Shown: positions 13,677 to 23,982 of the stretch, piece after piece
Position numbering within the stretch: the first letter of the stretch is position 1
Layout: each line of letters begins with the position of its first letter
Assembly (NCBI RefSeq): GCF_032118995.1
Contig: NC_092662.1
Location: 372,001-436,000 of the forward strand
Source: Asterias amurensis
Lineage: Eukaryota > Echinodermata > Asteroidea > Forcipulatida > Asteriidae
Length of the DNA: 64,000 bases
Direction of reading: 5' to 3'
The notes under the pieces: model-generated
What the model was told of the DNA's origin: nothing
Databases searched by the model: none
What the model saw: only the letters and a program-made list of their open reading frames with translations
Position numbers and translations under genes: made by a program

Positions 13677-14591
13677 ACAGAATTTGAACAGTATAACAAT
13701 TTTTATGAACGTCATTAACACTTCAGTTATTAGAATTAAAGAAGTACATTTTATAAATTACATGTAAAAAAGTACATTTTATTAGACTGGCTTTTGGTAA
13801 AAATATAATACTGAATAAATCAATATTAATTGAATACAAAAGGATAATATTTCATAATCATAGCTGCAGTAACATTCACATGACATGTACATCAATGAAT
13901 ACTGAATTTGCCTCCAAGCCTCGGGTTTCAATGCATGGGTTTGAAAGTGGAAAAACATGGCTGCACCGCAAGTCCATGACAAGGGTTGAGCCACTGCAAG
14001 ATGACAAGGGTTGAGCCACTGCAAGAGGACAATAATACCTATCCAAATATGTGATCCGGTCATGCAAAATGAGTTGTTTGTCGACCCAGATCTTCTTTTT
14101 TTTTCCTTTCGGTACATTTGAAAAGAGCATTCTACCCTTGAATACTGTTTAAACAGTGACGGATATGTGCGGTATATAAGAAGCCAATTTTTTTTATTAA
14201 TAGTAAATTTCAAATTGATTTCTCTTATAAAATTATAATTCTAACTAAAGTATAAACAGCACACCATTCATTTCTTAAAAAGTGCAGAATAATGCAACAT
14301 AAAAATGTTAACAAGCTTTGGTGGCGGAATAAAATTTAACTTGGTTAAAAAATATAAGACCAGGCAAATTATATGAATAACGTAAGTATGCAATATGTAA
14401 ATTCAGAAAGAAAAAAAAACGATTTATAGCCTTGTCTAAGGATTTCCCTTGTCCATAATCATACAAGTGCCCTAAAATAACTGAATATTCATGACATGAT
14501 ACTCTACTAAATAATTTATGTTAAAGGGCAGTTTCATCTTGATCATAGCTAGCAGGCCCAACACACAGGCCCAATGGCTTTTAGTCCCATC

Positions 14592-14704
14592 CAATGGTTA
14601 AGTGTCTTGCTGGAGTTTAATCTCCTGAATTCAAACCCACACTGCTGATCAGAAACACCGCAGAGCATGAGTTCAGTGCTCTTATCTGCTCGGCCAAGAC
14701 ACAC
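14592..14704 (-). mobile_element. tRNA-Leu/Ser-like SINE
   Basis: On the minus strand TGGCCGAGCAGATAAGAGCA resembles a type II tRNA A box and GTGGGTTTGAATTC a B box. A long variable-arm-like stretch lies between them. It lacks the pairing of a functional tRNA, so a SINE is more likely than a tRNA gene. Related copies are at 192-298 (minus) and 41181-41260 (plus). Confidence 0.55.
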
Positions 14705-15932
14705 CACCAGTAACTGGGAAAGAGTTTATCATTCCATGTTCATGTACAGCCACAGACCTGCCTTGTTCATGACACGACAGCCCCATTCATTTAGCCTTAA
14801 CCACTGCATATCAGCTCAGCATGTTTCAGATTGAGAAAAACCATCCCATTGATTGGAATAAAATCCAACAGTTATAAAACTTTAATAAAATACTTTTCAT
14901 AAGTCTAAAGTAAATAGATTCATACCTAACTCCTTTAACACACCTACACAATTGAAAAATATTGAAGTAAAATTAGAAAATGTATATTTATTTCTAAATA
15001 ATGGTTTTATTCTACACCTAAGGGTATATCATATCTTCCTGAGCCATTCTACTATGGAATGTGCTTGCCTTGTCTTCTCATGTTCATTTACATCAAAATG
15101 CAGCTTAGAGGTAGTTTTTTTTCCCCAACATAATTTATCAAAATCGCTAGAAAAAAGTGTATACAGTGTCTACTTGCTGAGAAGACAGCAACAAACTGAC
15201 ATGGTTTTTCCCCAAGATTATCCAATCCATCCACGTTTAGCGAGGTGACAGCGGTTACCAACTGCGTCTCTGGCTGCAGTATTTAAGCAAGTTCACCCCA
15301 AAAAGGCTAAAACCACTCTTGGCAAGAGGCTATACAAGAAGAAAATATTTCAGATGAAAATAACTCAGGGGGAGTGGGTGGGGTGGAGCTGAAGGTATGA
15401 ATTGATATTCCTCTTCGATCAGTCTAGATTTAAGGATAGAGGGAAACATGTACCAGGCAAGGAGCTCCAAAGAGATGCAGTACGTGGAATAGAGCTGTTG
15501 GAATGGCTCTTTGCTCTACATAACATTTCAACAAAGCCACATTGTATGGGTGAGAAGAAGTAGAAAGCTTAGTTCCACTTGTTAAAGTCACATTGTTTAA
15601 CTTCACACAACCTGACTCCAGCGTTTGCCAAAAGGCATAAGAAAATGCAACTAAAACGCAACAAGTGAGTTTTGCTTGGTTTTCTGTGGAATTTTTTCTT
15701 CTTAAACTTGCCTTTCAACATTCTTGAGGTCCCTCCTTGAATAATCAGAAGAAATTCCTCTGAAGAATTAAATGAGTGCTCTTTGGTATATCTAAAAATA
15801 TGCCGACTTTGAAGCTCGAGGTAGTCCAATTTATCCACATTTTAGCAGGTGTCTTTTTACACACATCTGGCTTGATGACTTACCATCACAATGTAGACTG
15901 CTCTCAGAACTTACACAATGTCCAATCATGTC
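14705..15932 (-). other. FOXRED1 3' flank / probable 3' UTR
   Basis: No coding exon seen. AATAAA hexamers on the minus strand near 14989 and 15006 could end the FOXRED1 transcript about 0.9 kb after its stop. A 30-bp stretch at about 15229-15258 (GTTTAGCGAGGTGACAGCGG) recurs at about 56155-56187 and marks a dispersed repeat. Confidence 0.4.
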
Positions 15933-18900
15933 TCAGTAAATGCATTTCTCAAATAGCGGTTTGTTCTGCATGATGCGATCGAAGCTGAGGTCCGACAGAT
16001 CAAACGCACTAATCTCCCCATGAAGTATCAAATCGCTGACTGCGAGGCCAACGGCTGGAGCCTGCTGAATACCATGCCCACTGAACCCAGTTGCCATGTA
16101 TAGGTTGGGGTAAGCCGGATGGTTACCGATGATGCCGTTCTGATCTAATGTGTTGTATTCATAGTAACCAGCCCAAGCACTTTTGACCTAAAACAACAAG
16201 AGAAGAAAGTAGACAAAACAGAAAATTGTAAAACCTGTTTTCCCATGGGCAGTGTGTTACAAAAACAAAAAGCAGTCTCTTGCTTTGGCTCTTCCTGAGA
16301 AAGACTCTGCTAGGTTTGAAATGTTATGAGGCCATAATGACTATAAGTTGTGAACCACTTCATGGATGATAACTTTTCAAATATCTTAAGTGCAGCCCAT
16401 ACAACAACAAAAATAAAAACGTTTTAGGTCAGGCGAGCATATTCTGTCAAGCTATATATAAGCCCTGTGGTCCAGACTTGTGGACACATCGTTAATGGTT
16501 TTTCATAGTGATAGTGGAGTCAACATGGTGGATGTCGTACAACTCAGGTCTCTGCGACCGATTACTGCTCTCGTTCGAAGCTGCTGCCTGCACAGCGCGA
16601 GAACAGTAGTCTTGCGGGAGCCAGCAGTCTCAGGAAAAAATGGCAAGTGTCACGTGAATTGCGGAGAGAGTTGGACGCTATCACCGTGACAGACACTTAA
16701 CGAGGTCTAGTGGGCATTTTCTTATAACTCGAGTGGAGATAAGAGGTATGTGTTGAATACCTTCAAGTTCTCCATACATGGCATTCGATGAGCTAGATGA
16801 GGCCACACTTTCTCCTCAAAAAATTCATAATCTACTTGCAAATTATCTGTGGGAGGTTCTTCTTCCTGTGAGTAAAAGAGCACAATATTAGTTTGTTTAC
16901 TTTAGGTCATTCTGTAAACAAAATTTTAAAACAAAACTACTATTGACCCCTTGCACGCGCGTCACACGCGGCGACTTTGCCACACTCACCATGTTGGTGG
17001 GCACATAGGTTTACGTGTAACGCTGCGTCGCCTAAAATGTGCCCTTCACTGAATCACGCACAGTGATATGCCCACCAGTATGGCGCATCCAAGATTATTC
17101 TGATGATGACGTCAATAGGAACAGAAAGTGATACCTTCAAAGTCAAGTTTATAACACGACCAAAGGAAATAGTCTTCATTACAATTTTGCAAAACATTTT
17201 GTAGTGATGCATCCCCAAGAATGTGATAATTGAAGGTGTACTAATGTTAATACTTAGGAGTTGAAGGGGGGGGGAGACAAAATTTCTACAGCGGGATTTG
17301 AACATGGGACCTCCAGATTAATGTGCCAGCATTCTGCCAACTAAGGTATCTAGCTATACTTTAGGCGGTCTCCCTTTTTTTCATTACCGTTGTTTGGTGG
17401 TGCTAGTCAGAAGCCATTCAACCTATCTGCTGTAAAGCCAGGGATCACACCTAAGCTTAGGATACAACTTTGGAAGTCCAACCACAGGGATCACCTTAAG
17501 GGGGTGTGACTTTTTATTTCAAATATAAATGTAGTTCCATGGTAACTCGTGTTACCATAACCACATACATCCGATTTAAAAAATCAAACTTAGTTAAATT
17601 GATTTACTTTCCAGTGTAATGTGCCCTTGGGAACAGTGAAGCAACATTTATGTCAACAACCACCACTGTTGTTAACAATTCATTCGCCACTGTTCATCTG
17701 CTTTTTCAACTGTTCCAATTTCGTCTAAAGTCAACAAATAATACAATAACAAATTGTTGTCATAATGTATAAAATTATAGTGAGTCAAGAGTAAGACTGA
17801 CCTCTGTCGGTGGCCCTCGGCCACAAACGTAATTTCCACCTAGTCCTTCTCTCCTCAAATAGGTTCCAGAGTTATCAATCACTAATGGGCAGTCCAGCAC
17901 CGGTCCGTCTGGTGAGTGCACTACGTAGACGTAACGCTTCCGCGGGACAACCGGCAGGGCTACGTCGAGGAGGTCTTCCACCGACCCCTTGCCAATGTCC
18001 AACATTTCAGCCACCTCCCCTGACCACGCCCCTGCTGCAATGACCACCATTGAACACTGCACTTGTAATACCTCTGGACTGTTCGGCATACGGATCTAAA
18101 CCAAAAGAAATTAAAGGAATAATACTTTGACAGACAATTTTGTTGATCTGTAGTCAGAGTTTTTACAAACATTCATACTATGCAAAAATGTGTGGAGTGG
18201 AGTGTAGTTGTAGGTGACGATGACTGAAGAAAAAGCATTATGGGACAATGTACGGGTCTGATTTTATTTTAGGAAACAAAATCTGAACAGCCTTTTTTTG
18301 TCAAGGGTTAAAGTTTTCACGGAGGTTGTTAAGAAAGACAAGTGCAACAATTAGAAAATGAATGCAGCCTACCTTAACAGTTTTCACCCTACGACCACTG
18401 CCTGTATAGTATGCCATTTCAGCCCCTTGTCTCGGCACTTGCACACAACCAAACCCATTGACTTCTCCGTTGATATACTGAGCTCCGAGTGACAACGCTT
18501 TCTCTTTAAAAGCCTTGAGAAGAGACCAAGGATCAAACCAACCTTCATTTTCAAATCCTGTGTAAAAATAAAACAAACAATCCTAAGCCCTGTTCACACT
18601 GTACCACTTATCCCCCATGGAGACAGCCTAGTGGAGGGCCCAGGAAATTTTACCCCAAGGTTACCCGGGAGCACTTTCACACCATCCCCGCCAACCCCTA
18701 TTCCACAGTGTTCCTTTTGCAAGTTTTAAGAAAACAGTGGGATTCTACCGCTTGCCCCTACTCCAGAGCAGGGGTGGTTATTCCCCGGGCATGCCCATCT
18801 GATCTCGGGGAATAGAGCAGTTTGAAAAGCACTATTGAGTTTCTAAATTTAACAGTTTCATACAATGTGAGACTTTAGGTCACTAGGTGGCAGCAGACTT

Positions 18901-21288
18901 CCAAAGTTCATTGTGACAATCCATGAACAAATTGCATCCTATATTTATTGTTGAAAGTTTAGTTGTACATACATTGTAATGCATGAATGGGCATATCATT
19001 TAAAATAGTGAATGGTATAAAAACTCAACTTTTTAATTACCATATGAAGCTAGAGCCACGTCCTCGGTATTCAACCATGGAAATCTGCTCTTGAGTTGTT
19101 TGGCGGTAAAGAGCTCAACCATAGCACCATACTCCCTAGTGATATAGAGACATAAAAACAGTAACATTTTGTTAGTAAAACATATAAGAAATAAGTCTGT
19201 TGCTAATAGATATGACAGATGTTATTTTTACATCGGAATTAATATAATGTTGTTATCCTAACACTGATGTGTGTACTGTTAAGCACTGTATACTCAGTAC
19301 TTTCCCAAGGGATTGCATAAGGGCAAATTATTATATTTTACCAACAATATAAAGGTCCGAGATTTCCCTTTCCAACTACTCTTGGGGTTGGAATGGAACT
19401 TGGGTGTGGAGTACTTAATATGAAGGGTAAACATGGACAAAACATCAGCTTTGAAACAAATGGCCTTTGTGCTCAGGCGTGAGTGCTTTTTCTATCTTAT
19501 CTTGGTCGACTAAAGTCGCCCTTTAACAGAGCAAAATCGCTGTTCCCCTTCAAGAGCGAAGTACAAGGCCTGAAATTGAATTGAGACAACACACCTTTGC
19601 ATTCTGTGATTCTCCATCATTTGTTCTGCGCCTTGCTCTGAGGCCAAGAGTAGATATCCCCCTTGATTGAATTGAACGTCAGGTGGATCTGCATCATCAA
19701 CACACAGGTGCTCCTAAAGGTAGTAAATTAATAGAAGCTAAGGGGTCATTTCAGAACACCTGGGGGGGTCCAGTGGTAAGACTGCAAGACTTGCAATCAC
19801 AGGATTGTTGGTTCGAATCCCATCAAGCTAACCACTGATTTTACAATGACTAGAATAAGTATTGTCATCTAGTAATCATGGTTTCTTGATTTTTGCAATT
19901 CATAATTACAGACATTAAATCAAATGTCTGTATGAGAGAGATTGACTGTTGCCAGCTTGGCTCGTAGCTTTGCTGAGTTCCCCCGAAGGGTAGATCATCT
20001 TAAGAAACAAACAAACAAACAAACAAACACACAAATTATTTCAGCTTAGCAGATCCCTTATTGCTGATGCTTACCATAAGCAAGTCATAAAGCATTATTG
20101 CTATTTCTGGTAATAAAACCAAGGATGCCTCATAATAAACTTAATCAAATGAACTTAATCACTCGCAAACTCATTGAGGAAATCTGTAAACAAGGGTGCT
20201 TGCTTTGTGGTCGAGCCAGGAACACCAGGGTTTAACCCCTACTCTTCCATGATAAGTGTTACTTTTACATGCACCACCACTCACAGTACATAGGACCTAA
20301 AGCTTAATCTCCCATCCTTAGGGCAAAGCAATTGTGGTCAATTGTGGGGTGGTGGAGGGTTGGGCTTGGAATATTAATCTGGATCCTTTTCTTTACCTTA
20401 ATTGTTTTAAGAAAGTTTGCACTGTACATGGACAACTCCACATTGGCTGGGATTGAGAACTGTTGCCTGGTGCCACCGACTGAAAGAGTGGTTGACGCCC
20501 TGGTGTACTGGGGGAAAAGAAATAAATAAATAATATTAACTCTACTAGTTTCTTCTATCTCACACCCCTAGGGGGTTGCTCATGGGGATCAGTATGCAAG
20601 GTATACTGAGCTAAGATCCAGTACGTATGTTTAAGTATGAGACTTATTCCTTTATAGCACCATGTAATGGTTTACAAGGTGCTGTTGCATAGCCATAATA
20701 TGCTGTGAATCAAACCAGGAACACCAGGGCAGACCCCTTCTCTTACGATAAGTGTACTGGGTTGTTTTGCGTGCATTACGCAACACACGGGACCTACAGC
20801 TTTATGATCAATTCAAGAATACATTTTTTAACAAATATTAATCACAACTGCAGGTCTGGTCAATTATTCTTAAAAGGGCAGTGCAGATATATTCATTGAG
20901 CATGTCCCAATTTAATATATAGTCTGTAATAAGCAGACAACTTCTGCTCCAAGAGCAGCTATTAGTAGCCATCCTGTATTTGTCTTGAAATGCTTATTAC
21001 CGTGGGATCCCGTTCAACGACGAGCACATTAAGTCCCGCTTCTGCGTCCCTCTTGAGGTGGTACGCAATACTCGATCCCATCACTCCTCCTCCAATGACC
21101 ACAACATCGGTCTGGTAGGGCGGGTGATTTGGATTATAAAACGCAGACGTTTCAGGAGTCGCAAACGGATGCTTCCCTTTGATGCCATCTTTTATTGTCT
21201 TGGTGAACTTACTGCTGTGGCGAAGGACCATGGGCGTTGCGATGAGTGTTCGCAATGGTCGGGCCATAAAGCTGGCCATCGTGGCCAT
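15933..21288 (-). CDS. FOXRED1: FAD-dependent oxidoreductase domain-containing protein 1, complete
   Basis: Mitochondrial flavoprotein of the D-amino-acid oxidase fold needed for assembly of respiratory complex I. Exons on the minus strand: 21001-21288, 20397-20507, 19595-19713, 19041-19135, 18373-18557, 17802-18095, 16761-16865, 15933-16187. Phases agree and give 483 aa (human 486). The first 35 residues are rich in Arg/Ser/Thr with few acids, fitting a matrix-targeting peptide. [13 protein letters not shown] (residues about 61-73) is the FAD-binding GxGxxG motif. Further family stretches are [58 protein letters not shown] and [15 protein letters not shown]. The start ATG at 21286-21288 has strong context (ACCATGG); a GTG five codons upstream in the same frame is not needed. 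Its promoter side faces the esterase gene at 23983, 2.7 kb away. Confidence 0.96.
16525..16689 (+). CDS. Small antisense ORF with presequence-like N-terminus (doubtful gene)
   Basis: This ORF lies inside the last FOXRED1 intron, on the opposite strand, in a patch richer in GC than its surroundings. TATATATAAG at 16451-16460 precedes it, and ATG 16525 has strong context (CAACATGG). The 54-residue product begins [20 protein letters not shown] and goes on with Arg-rich, acid-poor sequence, like a mitochondrial presequence. After a run of six A the frame loses gene-like composition; reading one base out of register there would give ELRREL-type charged sequence ending at a nearby TAA. It may be a decayed retrocopy, a first exon or chance. 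I do not recognise a family. Confidence 0.25.
   Translation: MVDVVQLRSLRPITALVRSCCLHSARTVVLREPAVSGKNGKCHVNCGESWTLSP
16993..17079. repeat. Small foldback around a GTGGGCA/TGCCCAC pair
   Basis: TTGGTGGGCACAT near 16993 faces ATATGCCCACCAGTA near 17067. The neighbouring GC-rich block (CACGCGCGTCACACGCGGCG at about 16955) stands out from the AT-rich FOXRED1 intron. It is probably a decayed mobile element. Confidence 0.35.
17285..17358 (-). mobile_element. tRNA-derived SINE head
   Basis: The minus strand reads TTAGTTGGCAGAATGCTGGC (A box) and ATGTTCAAATCCCGC (B box) with GCACATTAATCTGGAGGTCC between. This is the same family as 35399-35480. It lies in a FOXRED1 intron. Confidence 0.65.
19768..19832 (+). 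mobile_element. tRNA-derived SINE head
   Basis: GTCCAGTGGTAAGACTGCAA gives an A box and TTGGTTCGAATCCCATC a B box, 65 nt overall. No complete acceptor stem forms and no anticodon arm is convincing. It lies in a FOXRED1 intron. Confidence 0.6.
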
Positions 21289-21384
21289 GGTGGTGGAAGA
21301 CACAGTTCAAACCTACCCCTAGAGTAGAGAAAAAAAAAACAGTTTAAAAGAAGAGGAGAAATAATAACTTTGAGAGGTGCAGCA

Positions 21385-22058
21385 CCCTCTTGCGGTCCTA
21401 CTAAAAGCCGACAACAAGCCGACAACGCCGACAACAAGTCCAGAGCGCCGCCAACACGCCGCCAACACGTTTTAAATACCTCAAAAATGGTAAATAAACC
21501 ATATACATTTTAGAACTATATGTGTTTTGTAATATAAACATAAATTTAATGGAAAAACTTCACGAAAAGTGTGAATTTTTAACCAGAAAAAAAACTTAAC
21601 GTTCACGGAGAACGGTCGGACGCCATCTTGGCTTAAAATCGTGTTTGGACCAGACCATTATGATACGGGTAGATTTAGCACTTGTCAACAACAGAGGGCG
21701 GGCTTTATGTGAAGACCTTCACTGCAGTGTGCACAGTGCATGACGTCCGCCCTCTATTGCTAAGTCTGACTCGCCCACATCACAATGGACTGGTCCAAAC
21801 ACGATTTTAAGCCAAGATGGCGTCCGACCGTTCTCCGTGAACGTTAAGTTTTTTTTCTGGTTAAAAATTCACACTTTTCGTGAAGTTTTTCCATTAAATT
21901 TATGTTTATATTACAAAACACACATAGTTTTAAAAAGTATTTGGTTTATTTGCCATTTTTGAGGTATTTAAAACTTGTTGGCGGCGTGTTGGCGTCGCTC
22001 TGGACTTGTTGTCGGCGTTGTCGGCTTGTTGTCGGCTTTTAGTAGGACCCCCCTCTTG
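21385..22058. mobile_element. Foldback transposon-like element 1 with 8-bp target duplication
   Basis: Element 21393-22050 (658 bp) is flanked by a perfect direct repeat CCCTCTTG at 21385-21392 and 22051-22058. The arms are near-perfect inverted repeats for more than 250 bp, from GGTCCTACTAAAAGCCGAC inward to GGCTTAAAATCGTGTTTGGA, with weaker pairing almost to the centre near 21720. Just inside each end the motif GCCGACAACA is repeated, a likely transposase-binding array. No coding capacity is seen. An 8-bp duplication occurs in hAT and P-type elements, but the termini do not look like typical hAT ends. Confidence 0.88.
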
Positions 22059-22695
22059 TGGTTGTGACCACCACTCATGAAAATGGTAGCATGAACAGAG
22101 TTGATGACTTTTTAGTCTAGTTAAAGACCATAGGCCATAGCATAGCGGCGCTACATGATCTTTGCTTCGGAGTTTGACCGAGTTGACCTACCCATCCAAC
22201 TTTCTCACACTCACACTGACACTCGCAAAAACCCGAGCCCCCGGTCAGAAGTTCTGTGTGCTCTTTTTAAAAATCTAATCTTTTCTTTTGACAAGAGAAG
22301 AAACATGCAAAAATGCAACGTACCCAGATTATAAACGGTTTTTAATTTTACTCAACAAAAAGAACGTTGTCTCCTTCCTTCCTCCTTCCAAGTACTGTAA
22401 CGTTTGTAGTGTCTTGTGTCACAGCATGGAGCTATTTAGCCTATTATAGTCACACAAAGTGCGTAAAAAAAACGTACGATTTAATAAAAAATCTGGATCA
22501 CCATTCATACACCGCTTGAGCTGACGACGCACGGCGAATAATGTGTACACATGGCCGGACGGCTGTTTACGACAATTTTATTCTCCGTGAGCACCAAACA
22601 GTCGTAGGATTCACCTCCCTGGTTACTATCTAATACTAGCCTAGAGAGGACGCTGTTCGCCAACAAACTTGCAGACAAACAACATTTAATATCTA
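22059..22695. other. Spacer between the two foldback elements
   Basis: About 640 bp of AT-rich DNA. I see no coding exon, tRNA or clear repeat. Confidence 0.4.
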
Positions 22696-23169
22696 GGGTC
22701 CTACTACTTGCCGTCAACTCGCCGTCAACTCACTTGCGACGTCAACTCGCCGTCAACTCCTCCAATATACATTTAAAATCCACAAAAGAAGCATAGAGCT
22801 GTAAAATATCAGTTTAAAGAGATTTCGCGAAAGTTTTAGGTTAGATTTCGGAATAAAAATTGAGTTTTTTTCTCGTGAAAAAAATTATCTCGAAACAGCA
22901 AAACCGACGGCCGCCATCTTGCTTTTTCATTTATTATTTGTCTCGGCCCAAGATGTCAATGATTGGTACTTTTTTTTTATCAACACAAAGTCGTTTTTGT
23001 GAATGAATTTTGACCGAAAACCATAAGAAATATGTAGTTTAGCCCAGACTTAACACTTCCGTGCCCCATTTATAAATTTTTCATGTAAATTTAATGAGTT
23101 GACGGCACGAAAATGAGTTGACGGCGAGTTGACGGCAAGATGGCGAGTTGACGGCAAGTAGTAGGACCG
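22696..23169. mobile_element. Foldback transposon-like element 2, shares termini with element 1
   Basis: The element begins GGGTCCTACTACTTGCCGTC and ends GACGGCAAGTAGTAGGACC, so the outer GGTCCTACTA is the same as in element 1 while the inside differs. Subterminal repeats GCCGTCAACTC (left) and GAGTTGACGGC (right) occur several times. Inner arms (for example GCCGCCATCTTG) do not extend as a long hairpin. A clean target duplication is not visible. About 473 bp, non-coding. Confidence 0.8.
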
Positions 23170-23982
23170 AATGTTCTAAACTAAAAAGGTGATTATTCAT
23201 TCAGCAGATGAGGTAGGTGAGTGTTTTCAGATTTATATGAAAATTTGAGGATTGCACCTCCGACCGACTGCACTCTTATTATTAGACTAGAGCATCCACT
23301 AATTTGAAGAGATTTTTTATAATTTTGACAAATATTTTATTTTGTTTTATAAATATAACTTTTAATTTTATTATTAAAACTTTTATTTATCAGACATGAC
23401 AGCGAGTCAGATTACATAAAAATACAATATTTGTTAGTCATTGCCGTGTACAATATTTACTCCATGGGTTCACATGGCATGGTTCAGCCATGTTCAGCAG
23501 AGATTGACAGCTGAGTGTTTTCTAGCCCCATTTATTATTTTTATACTATAGTAATAGTGTAGTGGTAAATTCACTTGACACTTCCTGGGTACAAAGTGTT
23601 CAGGCAATATTTATGGGGCTCAGTATTTCCTTGTTCTTATTTACTAAATTATAAAGTTAATATTATTGAAACTGTCTTGTTCAGTAAAACAATTAAATGA
23701 CAACGTGACGGCTAGTTCAGTCAACCTTAGACAAGTCAACTGACATCCCCTTGGAATATACTGTTGCCATGGTTGCTATGTCCTACCTAGTCCTAGAACT
23801 ATGATATGAGGTTCATTCCCATCGAACGGGAGACGATAGGGGAACTGACCTCATACTTACATAGTTCTAAAAGTAGTTGCTAGATGTAGACGTGCTGTCT
23901 ATAGACTGAGGTAAATTTAGTCTATGAAAAAAAATCTTTCATTTTTGTTTTTTCTCATCAGTTGAACCACAAGGATGCCATC

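Larger units (their letters stand above)
11401..14490. repeat. Tandem array, 1186-bp unit, 2.6 copies
   Basis: TACATTTTATTAGACTGGCT occurs at 11401, 12587 and 13773, exactly 1186 bp apart. Copies 1 and 2 are full length (11401-12586, 12587-13772); copy 3 stops near 14490. Differences are rare single bases, slightly more in copy 3. Each full unit contains the foldback MITE and an internal direct duplication of GGGTTGAGCCACTGCAAGA. The minus strand of each copy keeps a roughly 115-codon open frame, which I do not recognise; its conservation follows from recent duplication. A recent segmental duplication or an assembly collapse/expansion are both possible. Confidence 0.95.

Noticed and set aside
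11410..14213. A 115-143-codon minus-strand ORF repeated three times in the tandem array
   Set aside because: The copies agree because the DNA was recently duplicated. The frame crosses repeat DNA, has poor codon character and no recognised domain, so I do not call it a gene.
21289..21303. Upstream GTG start for FOXRED1
   Set aside because: The ATG at 21286-21288 has an optimal ACCATGG context and gives the expected protein length.
22696..23169. Target-site duplication around foldback element 2
   Set aside because: Flanking 8-mers match at only about five positions, too weak to claim.
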